Under the pieces are notes generated by a model, which saw nothing but the letters and a program-made list of their open reading frames with translations, was not told the origin of the DNA and ran no database searches. 64,000 nucleotides of DNA from Amblyomma americanum (Eukaryota > Arthropoda > Arachnida > Ixodida > Ixodidae): the NCBI RefSeq assembly GCF_052857255.1, contig NC_135498.1:82980639-83044638 (forward strand), read 5' to 3'. Shown here piece after piece: positions 55,040-64,000 of this stretch (its first letter is position 1; each line of letters begins with the position of its first letter). Both the position numbers and the translations under genes were made by a program.

Positions 55040-56160
55040 GGGTAGAGCAGCCAAGGTCTGGTCTGGGCCCAAGACAGTTGGCGCCGACGTCTCGCGGCGC
55101 GTGTCGTGTCAGCCGCTCCAGCTAACAAGTGAGAATGGGGTTGGTCGTTTGGCGCCCAGCCTTCGCTGGACGTAAATCAGAGGATGGGTCGGAGCCAAAG
55201 GTTCACACAACAAAACAAAGTTTATACAGCTAAGAGACGATACAGAGGATTTCACTATCACTCGTACGAGAAGATACAAAGTGATTTACAAATGCCATGC
55301 AACTCATGCAAAGTAACAACTGAGATAGATTACAATACAACGAAATCTTTGCACCTAAAGTGCACTAACGCAGAGAGAGACAATTAAACAAAACACAATT
55401 TGTTCACCGGGCATTGCGACAGTCCGACGACCTGAGGAGCGCGACGGGGCCGATCCGCAGACTGGCACACAATTGCATCGTTGGTCCATGGCTGGGCGAG
55501 TGGTGTTCTCGCGGGAATCGAGCGGGCGCGCTTCTCAGAAGCTTAAACGGCGGCTCGGGCTAGCAGACAACGGTTGAAGCCCCTCACTTATAGATGCAGT
55601 CCGCGTCTGTTTGTTCTGCGCGCCAAGGCAGGCGCGCACATACACGCAGTATCAGCTGCACAAGCTCCTTCTCCCTCTCGTGTCAAGCTGGCGACCCCAT
55701 CGGTCGAGCGCGGAAACCGCCTTCGACAAAAATCTGGGTCATTTTCGCCACGCGAACTCATCGGCGCAAGAGCGAAGTGGAGAGAGTATCACTTTAGCGC
55801 GGACAAGGTTTCCCCCCTTTCCTTCGTCAATCAACAGAAACTACTCAGACAGTCTAGAGAACTCAACACCGCGCGTGGCTTTGTTTACTTTGGCGCCGCG
55901 CCTGCGAGCTGCGTGGAAAGGGCAGCAGCACACGCAAAGTTACGCACTCTATAGGGTTCCTTGCCCGCTGTTTTCTTTTTTCTTTTTTTAAAGCGCGCTG
56001 GTGGGAATGCTTACGCTCGGCGCCGTTTTCTTCGAAGATGCACTCAATTTTGTGACAGCCGGCTATAGTTCTGTGGGCCCTTGACTGTCACTAAACTAAC
56101 GGGCGCGCACAAGGGTAGAGAGGGTGGGTGGTGGGGGGCGCGGGGTGGGGGCCTTAATCT
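55040..56160. other. GC-rich, CpG-containing island without a recognised gene
   Basis: Composition changes sharply to GC-rich with many CG dinucleotides (for example 55075-55180, 55430-55560 and 55690-55930). Open frames of about 126 codons exist in two plus-strand frames at 55574-55991, but neither shows a family signature and one is presumably a shadow. A promoter island, a 5' exon or a GC-rich retroelement end are all possible. Confidence 0.35.
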
Positions 56161-56499
56161 GGAAGCCATCATAGGCTACAGTGGGCTACAATGAAAATTT
56201 AGAACGGCTGCCGGAGCGTCGAACAACCATGCCAGGCTTCTGTTGTGTTCTGCTGGCTGATCCTGCATTAAATTACATTTTGCTGGCACTATAGCCGTGA
56301 AATACCTGCGCTGCTGAAAAAAAGCTGTCCACTAACGCCGTTTTAGATCTGTAGAAACATTTACCTAATCGAATGTTTTTCTTTCTAATTTTCGCTTTAT
56401 TTGTTTGACTTGGGCTGCTTTTACTTTTATTTTTAGCGCTGAAACAATTGGGTTTATTTTTACTTATTTTACTTCTGTTCTTTGACATAAATTTTTAAA
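56161..56499. other. Spacer, no gene recognised
   Basis: No feature could be supported. Confidence 0.4.
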
Positions 56500-57190
56500 C
56501 TAGTCTGTACTGTGCACTGTATTGGTTTCTTTGGATCTTTCTATTCGATTTTTTTCTGGCACTATGGCAGAAATGAATGGAATTGAATGGTTTTCTTGAG
56601 ACTCAATTCTGACAATTCGAGCTATCCTGTCGGCCTCTTGGTTCCCTGCCACCGCTGTGTGTCCCGGTACCGATATATTTTTGTGTGTGGTCTTGTCGTT
56701 TTCTTCTTCGCTTTTTTTAATTATGTCGCTCACTGCGAGGAGTATATGGAGCGCGTGAAGACCTATCGTGCCATTCATGAAACTTCGGTAGGCTGCGTGA
56801 GAGTCCGTCAGTATTTAGCGACCGCCCGGTTCCATAGCCCTTCGACACCGCTACAGCAACGACTACTTCCTCGGCCTCTGTTACCATGAAGTATCGCACA
56901 GACGCGCTGGTAGAGAGGAATTGACTGCCGTGGTCAACGCAATTTTGGTGTCTTCTTCTTTCGAGGACACGTCTGGAAACACGGTCGTGTCGCGAAGAGC
57001 GTTTGTTTCTCGATGAATTCGGCCCTCGCTTTTCTTCTTTCTCGATGTAGGTTGGGGTCCATGTTCCTTGGTATTGGCGCTCCTTTGGGGAACTTGCAAA
57101 GCTTATTGGGTATCGTTTCCGTCCTGTTTATTTCTCGCATCGACTGGCGGTATCCGAGTAGGCTGTGCTGTCCACCGAGGAATATGGAGG
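56500..57190 (-). pseudogene. I-type LINE fragment: RT-RNase H linker and RNase H domain, decayed
   Basis: Read on the minus strand in several frames: PIPRNMDPNLHRERRKARAE aligns with PLPKNMHPLHHEGRRQARAK of the intact LINE. DTTVFPDVSSKE follows (RNase H first strand, Asp altered), then TEAEEVVVAVAVSKGYGTGR (Glu helix) and ISVPGHTAVAGNQEADRIAR (final loop with Glu-Ala-Asp). Frameshifts separate the parts. It is a remnant of an element related to, but clearly different from, the one at 36.6-42.3 kb. Confidence 0.6.
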
Positions 57191-57409
57191 TTGAATATCA
57201 TGAAGGCTGAAGACAAGCCCGCGCTCGCGAGCTTGAACGGCAGTACGGGGACAAACAAGAGGCATCCTGCATTGACAAAGCAGGGCCGTCACCCAGTGAT
57301 ATTACATGGCTGCCGTAATTCACCAGATAATATAGGTTGAATGACTCTTCTTTAAGCGGCTCTCAATTCTGCACACGCAGAGGTGGCAGCCATTGCGCTA
57401 GCCACTAAA

Positions 57410-57635
57410 TATAATTGAAATTGGTTATTGAGGAAAGGAAATGTGTCAGGAATTGTCTGACATATCTCAATGCGCACCCGAATCGTGCCGTAAGGAAAGA
57501 AATGAAGGAGGGACTGAAAAGATGAAGAAAGAGGTGCCGTAGTGGAAGGCTCCGGAATAATTTCGGCCAACCGGGGATCCTTAACGTGCACTGACATCGC
57601 ACAGCGCACGGGCGCCTCTGAAACCCCAAATTAAA
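57410..57635 (-). mobile_element. Ruka-type SINE/retroelement tail, minus strand
   Basis: On the minus strand: GAGGCGCCCGTGCGCTGTGC, GATGTCAGTGCACGTTAAGG, TCCCCGGTTGGCCGAAATTA, TTCCGGAGCCTTCCACTACG and GCACCTCTTTCTTC, then a diverged AT-rich end. The core is shared with the Ruka copies at 52.2 and 53.1 kb. The downstream part differs, so this is a related subfamily or a LINE tail that shares the SINE end. Confidence 0.6.
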
Positions 57636-57659
57636 AGGTGCTGGTCGCATATTCGCGTC

Positions 57660-57880
57660 ACGCCTGTATGAATTATCTGGATGGCGAGGTATTACCCCTG
57701 ACCTACCACCTCTTAAAGCAAGCAGCCGCTGACGCCGACCCCAGCCCCAAACGCATCATCTGGGCTACTGGCTGGTCAATGTTTCAAAAAACAATTTTTT
57801 CTCCTGCCCGCCAGAGTGCGACAGGTAATGAGGCCGCTGAGGCGACTGCGCGAGAGCCTACCCACCGGGTATCTCAATTC
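57660..57880 (+). pseudogene. LINE RNase H C-terminal fragment
   Basis: KRIIWATGWSMF and, after an insertion of about 15 codons, ATGNEAAEATAREPTHRVSQ resemble the final RNase H loop (IVWAPGHxGLxGNEAADxxARExTHR) of I/R1-type LINEs. No other part of the element is recognisable. Confidence 0.4.
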
Positions 57881-58750
57881 AGCTGTTCTGGCTCAGAGCA
57901 TGTTAGGCAACCGCTCCTTCGGTTCCGCGAAATCCTTAACGACCACTGCGAAGGTCACCGCTTGCTCCCGGCTCCCGGAAGGGGGCAAGCAAGGCTGACG
58001 AAAAAATTTCTGGGAAGGTTGTAGACCGACACCCAAATGTGTCCCCCAATTGTTAAACACTTTGTTCCTCAATTCGATGGGTAGTGTCCGCATTGTCGGG
58101 ATTTTACGTTTTTGATGACTTCCAAACGATGTGGGTGACAAACCCTCAAAATTGAACAAAGCATTTCGCTACCATCATCTAAAATTTCAGGCAGCTATGC
58201 GCCTTTCCTTTGCTCAAGATCAGCGGAAGGTTTACACTCCGTTTATTATGAGGAAAGGAGCATAACTGGCTCCTTGGGTAAGTGGGCACGTCAATCGCGC
58301 TTTCAGGTTTGTGGCGGTAGTGTCCACTTGCAAAAAACCATGCTTTCGCAAAATATTTCGCGCTTATCATTGCTAAACCGCCATCCATCTTTTTTCTACA
58401 CAATTTTTTTCTTGATTAGTGTCCTCTTGTGGCTGTCACTAACCTAATTGCTACTAGTGAATCATTCTTTCAAGATTACAGCTCAGGGCCCCAAAGGGGA
58501 CAAGCGGAATATAGATAACCTGACCGCTATTCCCATTTTGAGGCTGGTCGCTTAGAAAAAGATGTCGTGTATATTTAGGACGAAAGCCTTACTAATCGTA
58601 TTACGAGAAAAGCCGGCGGCGGTCCGAGTAAATACGTAGGATTAAATTTAATGAAGGTTTATTTTTGTGAATTACGCGTGGATTCTGGCCGATTGCTTTG
58701 GATTCAGCGAGGTTTACGTAGGATGAAGTTAATCAGGCTGGTTTAAGAGG
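57881..58750. other. Spacer, no gene recognised
   Basis: No domain or repeat could be supported. Confidence 0.4.
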
Positions 58751-58868
58751 GAATTCAGAGGGTAAAACAAAAAAAAGGATACGAACTAGTTGCTCAAAAA
58801 TAAAACGTTGTGCCAGGCTCTCTGGAACAGGTGTTCGCCAGTCCAAGAACAAACGACAATGAATTTGA

Positions 58869-59009
58869 TGCAACAGGGCAGAAAGTTGAGCTAGTTGGTA
58901 CACGTTCATTATGAAAAAGCCTGGCGCTATCAAACGACGACACAGAGGGGACACAGCGCTGTGTCCCCTCTGTGTCGTCGTTTGATAGCGCCAGGTTTTT
59001 TCATAATGA
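58869..59009. mobile_element. 141-base palindromic insertion with 10-bp target duplication
   Basis: ATGAATTTGA occurs at 58859-58868 and 59010-59019. Block D copy 1 has a single such site at 24288-24297 (ATGAATTTGC). The inserted DNA has a 36-base left part (TGCAACAGGGCAGAAAGTTG...) and a palindrome centred between 58957 and 58958 whose 53-base arms (58905-58957, 58958-59010) differ at one position and have no spacer. The arms resemble the putative PLE leader at 54027-54098. It encodes no protein. It fits a snap-back by-product of PLE retrotransposition. Confidence 0.8.
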
Positions 59010-59019
59010 ATGAATTTGA

Positions 59020-59125
59020 TCCCGGCTGCGGCGCTCGTATATCGATGGAAGAAAAATGCTAGAGGCTCGTTTGCAATGCGATGTCAGTCACTTTGGGACG
59101 TTAAACACTTAAAAACCATAAACAA
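59020..59125 (+). mobile_element. Ruka-like tick SINE fragment, block D copy 2
   Basis: TCCCGGCTGCGGCGCTCG, GAAAAATGCTAGAGGCTCGT, GCGATGTCAGTCACTTTGGG and ACGTTAAACACTTAAAAACC match the 24.3-kb fragment. The palindromic element landed at its 5' edge. Confidence 0.5.
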
Positions 59126-59457
59126 AAATATATATAAACAAGACACCAAGAAACACCTGATGCAGAAATACAACTGCTAAATAGTAGTACATTTTCTTTC
59201 ACATAGATGGAGACCGCTGTCACATTCACAGGGGCGGCAGACGCGTAGGAGCAAAATTGTACAGTTTGCGCCATCCTGATTGGTAACAGCTTAAGACACA
59301 CAGCATTTTTCTTTATAGTATCAGCGGTGGTAAACAATTCAGAGTGATTAAAACGTGAATGAGCACCGATAGGAACGTTTTCGTGCGTGAATGACCGCAG
59401 AAGCAAAGCAGCTACGACTTCGAACAAAAGGCTTGCCTGAAACTGACCACGTGCCAC
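59101..59457 (-). other. Conserved minus-strand frame of unknown status in block D
   Basis: The peptide FEVVAALLLRSFTHENVPIG, then FNHSELFTTADTIKKNAV and LLPIRMAQTV, reads open here (118 codons), in the tandem duplicate at 60266-60466 (66 codons) and, with substitutions but no stop, in copy 1 around 24620-24800. Preservation of frame in three copies is suggestive of an exon. However, the copies are close relatives, no splice sites or start are convincing, and I recognise no family. Confidence 0.2.
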
Positions 59458-61200
59458 AAATCCTTGTCTCTGCCGATGTCTCAGTGTTCTCTAATCCTTC
59501 GAAATTGACTGTGAATCCTACAACCACAACCAGCGAGCGTAGCACATGTGAAGAACACCAAACATCAGCATCGAAGGATAAACAGCATTACTGGAGCCGA
59601 TGCTGGGGAGGGACTTGCATTTGCTATTAAGACGCTGATACATCACGTGACTACACTTAGTAGCTGTTAATTTACCCGATCCCAATTTGGTGACTGCATG
59701 TATATCAAGCGGAGATTCATGATTATTCTCCCGCGAACTGTCTAGGTGGTTTTTAAAAAATAAATTTTATGGCTAAGAACGATTTCCCTCATCAATGAGT
59801 TTTGTTAACTACTAATAAAGCTGCATTTTTGCATGTCCGCAGTAAGATCACAACACGGGAACTAATATTACTCCAGCTACTCCGCAATGTCAATAAGACA
59901 TTGTTGTTCGAAGAATATCATTGTACATGTAAACCACAACTCCACGTGAAAATAAGCCAGGGCACCTCTCCTACTAAAAAAAATATGGGGAGAGAAAAAA
60001 ACAAAATCTAGGGCTCAGCCTCATGCATTTTATGATTATGCCTGCAAGCGATCTCCGACAACAGTACTTGAAAGCTAACTGGAATTCGCTATGGCAATAA
60101 CTGAAAAACTAGACCGCTCAAATTACAGCTCCCACAGAGAGTACGAAATTTGAATCCATAAAAGTTCAGCTAAATAGTAGAACTGCTAAATAGTAGTACA
60201 TTTTCTTTCACATAGGTGGAGACCGCTGTCATATTCACGGGGGCGACAGACACGTAGTAACAACATTAAACAGTTCGCGCCATCCTGACTGGCAACAGCA
60301 TATGAGACATAGCATTTTTCTTTGAAGTATCAGCGGTGGTAAACGATTCAGAGTGATTTAAGCGGGAACGAGCACCGATAGAAACGTTTTCGTGCGTGAA
60401 TGACCGCAGAAGCAAAGCAGCTACGACTTCGAACAAAAGACTTGCCTGACACTTACTACGTGTCACAAAGGACTGTCGGTGCCGGTGTCTTAGAGTTCTT
60501 CTGTACTCATTCTAAATTTCACGCGAATCTCAGAGCTACGCTTTGCGGGCGTTCGACATTTTAGGAACAGCCAAATTGTACTGCGAATAAGAAGGTCAGC
60601 ATCGACGAATGCTCAGCTTTAGTGGATCCGATAGTTTGGGGTGGGGGCTTGCATTTCCTAGTAATTAGCTGACACACCACGTGACTACACTTACTAGCTG
60701 TTCATTTACCCGCTCGCAATTTAGTGACGGCATGTATATTAAGCGGAGATTTATGAAAGCTTTCCCGCGAACTGTCTACGTTGTTCTAATGAAGAATAAA
60801 TTTTATGGCTAAGAACGGTTGCCCCCCTCAAACAGTTTTTTAAGTACTAATATGGCTGCATTTGTGCATGTCTGCAGTAAGGTCACAACACCAGAACTAA
60901 TACGACTCCAGCTACTCCGCAATGTCAGTGAGACTTTGTTGTTCGGAGAATATCAGTGTACATGTAAACCACCACTACACGCGTAATTAAGCCAGGGAAT
61001 CCATCCTACTAAAAAAAATGGGGAGAGAAAAAGAACAAATTCTTAGGGCTCAGACCCATTCATTTTACGATTATGCCTGCAAGTGATCTCCGACAACAAT
61101 GCTTGAGAACTAATTGGTATTCGTTATGGCAATAACTGAAAAACTAGAACGTTCAAATTACAGCTGCCGTTTAGTTAAAGGAAGGCTCAGTTAAAGGGAG
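59172..61200. repeat. Tandem duplication (about 1009-base period) inside block D copy 2
   Basis: CTGCTAAATAGTAGTACATT followed by TTCTTTCACATAG occurs at both about 59173 and 60182, and the two stretches stay collinear for about 1 kb. Block D copy 1 has only one unit (24535-25560). A 16-base element (AGTTAAAGG(A/G)AGGCTC) is repeated three times at 61173-61220 at the distal end. Confidence 0.75.
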
Positions 61201-62080
61201 GCTCAGTTAAAGGAAGGCCTCTCGTAAACAATGCTGAATTTGCCAGCAGTGAAATTTCCGCTTTTTAGGATATCAATGGCCAGCGCTTATCATAACAAAA
61301 CGCGCCGAGTGGGGTCCAGTCAAGGCTGGACTTAAAATATAGTGCGCGACCGCTGCGTCTGTCAAACGGACGTGAGACAAAATTGGGGAAATCGCAAAAC
61401 ACATTTATTACTGCGGTAAACATGCCGAAATGCAGATACACAAGAACCGACATCCACAGAGATAACTGTACACGGCTATGACAGATATTTGGTTGGGTGT
61501 AAAAATGTAAATACGAATAATGCCGCCCTGCCTGTACACCTCCCAGAACTTCTTGTAGATGTCAACGAACTGCAGCAGTGATTAAAATTTCGTCCTCAAA
61601 TCTCTATTAAACGAAGGTCTCTAGAAGCCATTAAAATCATCGGTTGCAGTTTAAGACATCCGTGCACGACAATGTACAACAAACGTTTTATGTCGGTCCA
61701 GACTGGGCTGAACAGAATCTGTTGGACGCGAACACTGCGTATATCAGACGGACGTGAGACAGAATCGACAATCAAACCCAACTAAACATTCAGAAACCCC
61801 GAAGCCGACATTCCACAACGACAATTATACACGACTAGGACATTCATTGATTTAGAAGAACGGAAATAGGTAATACAATTTATGAATTTGTGGGACGCGA
61901 ACGCTTTACATGGCAGACGGCCGTCAGGTAAACGCCGGAAAATCTCAGAACGCACATATTACTCCGGTACACATGCCCCATTGTACACACGAAAACTGAA
62001 AATGCGACATCCGCAACAAGAAGTGTACACGACCAGGACATTCATAAGTTCGCACGAAAATAAAAAAGTTGTGCAAAGGT
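61200..62080. repeat. Degenerate tandem monomers, block D copy 2
   Basis: The same monomer series as 25560-26440: GATATCAATGGCCAGCG near 61269, GACATCCGTGCACGAC near 61656, CGAACACTG near 61728, GCGAACGC near 61898. Confidence 0.6.
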
Positions 62081-62255
62081 TTTTGCTATATTTACACACA
62101 CGAGAAAGAGAACGCAAGTCCTCTTGGCGGTCTCAAAACTAACTCTGTGGACAAGGTCCTTGATTTGCACGGTTTCACACAGCCGTCGCATTCCGCAATG
62201 TTGAAATTTTCCTCTAGGAAGGCGTCAGGTGAACTCAGTGGGGACTCGTCAGCGG

Positions 62256-62834
62256 TCAAAATTCACCTTCCATAGCGTTTAGCAGATCATCCATGAAGCC
62301 ATCAGGACACGGTTCGGCGCCGCTGTCCGTGCTCGGGGCGTCGTGGTCAGAGGGCGACCGGAGATCTCCACCTGAGCTGGAATCCCCGGATACCAACGCC
62401 GTGTGGCTTGCGGAGTCGGAGAGAAGGCTTGGCACGTCGATGTAGTGGAACCTCTTGAAACGTCTCAGCGGAATACCTGCGAGAAAAACACGGGGGAAAC
62501 TCTCGGTCAGTACTCCAAGTTTCCACTGTATCCTTACATACATCATTGGGCAAGAAAAAGCGCTGCATGAAAATAAACGAAAAAACTCACCACCTCTGAT
62601 GACAACCTTCTGTATATCTTTCGGTTCAAACAGAGCGTTGTCGCCTTCTTCAACTGTATGCTTTCCTTCCACGGCTGCTCCACATAGGCGTAGATGGGGT
62701 TCACGCAGGGCTATCTCAACTCTGCGCGGGCAGACGATGTGCCCGTTGGGGAGCGTGAATCGAACGCGCCGGCGTCTCCGTGTCCTGGAGACATCCACGG
62801 GGCGAGGCTGGCTAGCATCCACGATGGGCTTCGT
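62256..62834 (-). pseudogene. Unassigned two-exon gene candidate, block D copy 2 (start codon lost)
   Basis: Exon 1 is 62834-62591, the intron 62590-62477 (114 bases, donor GTGAGT, acceptor TTTTTCTCGCAG), exon 2 62476-62256, ending TGA. The intron is a multiple of three and has no stop, so the whole region also reads as one 194-codon frame. Conserved features are RTRRRRRVRFTLPNG, CPRRVEIALREPHLRLCGAA, GIPLRRFKRFHYID and an acidic DGFMDDLLNAMEGEF. The position of the copy-1 ATG is ACG here, with no other in-frame ATG upstream. So this copy is inactive, uses a non-AUG start or is joined to an upstream exon. Many differences from copy 1 are conservative, as expected if the protein was once constrained. 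Confidence 0.45.
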
Positions 62835-64000
62835 GACCACGGCTGGGCAGCAGGAATATGACCTCGGAAATACGTCTGACTGATGTGACAGCTGAGCGTC
62901 GTCTGGTTAGCGCGCAGTGGTGCGCAACCCCCTCTCACTCGCCAAAATGCTCTCTCCCGGAAGTCCACCCCTAGCCCCGCAAACTCCTTCCATAAGCTCT
63001 TCTTTCCCCTCCTCGGTTCATACAAACGCGCTATCGCCACCTTTTGTTGATAGCTGTCTGGATTAAGCCACTAGCAGCTGAACAGCTTCAAGCCAGTCAT
63101 TTCCGGTCTTTGAATTCTACTTTCAGTCTTCTGTAACTTCCCAGAAGCCAGCCCCCTTCTTGCCTCTCCCTAATCAAAGTGCAGTATCCATCTGAACCTT
63201 CTTCCTTCGCTTTTCTCGGTGCCAGAAATGGGAGACCAAGCAAGTTATTGTCGTCTTAACCTGTTTTCTTTTCTTTTTTCTAGTATTGCTGACCGGGGTA
63301 AATAAACGTAGGTTTAAAGCTTCCCTCGATTTCAGATGCCGGTGTAGTTATGGCACCCACATATTTTGAGGAACTTTTGCCTTCGAGTTCTTGAGTTTTT
63401 TTCGAGGATATTGATACACAAAAATTATGTCACAACCTCCTTCTTTCAACTTTTCATCTCCTGTATCGACATCGCCAAAATGTTAGCTCACCACATTTTA
63501 TTTATCGGTGTCTGGATTAATCTGTCCTAGAAATAAATATATCCGACAGCGGTGAATGCTGGACCGCGTCTTGTTCTAAGGTTCTGGTTGTGAAACCCTG
63601 TCCCACTTAACGTCTTCTCTCGCATCACTACACACACCCTGTAAACATGTGGTGACGACTCTCTCTCTTCCCCTCAACTACGTGGAAAATATGTTATTGC
63701 CACATACTTGTAATTCATGCTCGAAAGATGCTTTGCTTAATGGCATCTAATACCTAATCAATGGGGTGTTAGTAGCAAAGCCTTTCATCATAGCTGTGTT
63801 GAGCTACAGAAATGGCAATAGGAGGACGCATAGTTGTGGTCGAAGCATATTTTTGTCTTCGTTTTGGAAAGGTCTTAAGGAGTCAAACAATTTCTGTTTG
63901 GAGTATTGTCTTGAAACATGTCGGTATACATGAATGGAAAGAAAAACGATAGGCGTTGCGTTAAGAGGCTGGAAGCGGACAGAGTGAGCGAGGGAACATA

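Larger units (their letters stand above)
58751..64000. repeat. Segmental repeat block D, copy 2 (cut by window end)
   Basis: Collinear with 24178-28327. It carries a 141-base palindromic insertion, a tandem duplication of about 1009 bases, the degenerate monomers (about 61200-62080) and a second copy of the two-exon candidate. Bases 62841-64000 hold no recognised gene and run out of the window at the point equivalent to 28327. Confidence 0.85.

Noticed and set aside
55150..55165. TTTGGCGCCCAGCC as a possible tRNA-Lys primer-binding site of an LTR element
   Set aside because: Only nine bases agree, no LTR pair and no gag-pol sequence are present.
1..64000. CRISPR arrays, operons, ribosome binding sites or phage genes
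   Set aside because: None present. The window is eukaryotic, with introns, SINEs and LINEs, and the short repeats seen are microsatellites or transposon parts.

Overview
This window looks like nuclear DNA of a hard (ixodid) tick. The basis is: (i) SINE sequence with a tRNA-like head and the tail core GATGTCAGTGCACGTTAA, which I recognise as the tick 'Ruka' SINE type; (ii) three kinds of Penelope-like element (PLE) with C-terminal GIY-YIG nuclease domains; (iii) LINE retrotransposons of the RNase H-bearing I/R1 group and of a CR1/L2/Jockey-like group; (iv) AT-rich non-coding DNA, candidate introns and no bacterial gene organisation. The species cannot be fixed from the sequence alone.

Layout. 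The backbone is a segmental repeat that I call B-C-A. Copy 0 is present only as its A end (1-3556). Copy 1 is complete up to a truncation (B 9840-14500, C 14500-19167, A 19168-21023). Copy 2 is complete (30424-50795) but carries two younger retrotransposons: a 5'-truncated CR1/L2-like LINE (31479-33322, 5-bp target duplication) and an apparently full-length I-clade LINE with two open ORFs (36623-42254, 13-bp target duplication). Copy 1 holds the uninterrupted empty site for each insertion. Between the B-C-A copies lie spacers of 6.3, 9.4 and more than 13 kb. Two of these contain a second repeated block, D (24178-28327 and 58751 to the window end).

Contents of the blocks. A carries PLE family 1 (reverse transcriptase plus GIY-YIG). 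C carries PLE family 2 (also RT plus GIY-YIG, with a degenerate catalytic motif), a MITE-like inverted repeat and a short Cys-containing exon-like frame ending at an AATAAA. B carries two minus-strand gene-like pieces: a basic, weakly bZIP-like exon with a splice donor, and an acidic C-terminal tail. D carries a minus-strand two-exon reading frame of 154 codons with a conserved 114-base intron, which I cannot assign to a known family, and degenerate tandem monomers. The spacers hold decayed LINE and SINE pieces, a tRNA-derived repeat with inverted hairpin ends (two copies), an R1/I-type LINE remnant with a 600-base T-rich 3' end, and a 106-bp perfect-type palindrome inserted with a 10-bp target duplication.

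How it fits together. Almost all recognisable coding sequence is retrotransposon-derived. Only the I-clade LINE at 36.6-42.3 kb looks capable of encoding all its own functions. The host-gene candidates are the D two-exon frame and the B/C exon-like segments. They are all multi-copy, share minus-strand orientation (except the C exon) and show both preserved splice signals and copy-specific damage, as expected of a tandemly expanding and decaying gene family embedded in mobile elements. An assembly artefact (uncollapsed haplotypes joined in tandem) is the main alternative explanation for the B-C-A repetition.
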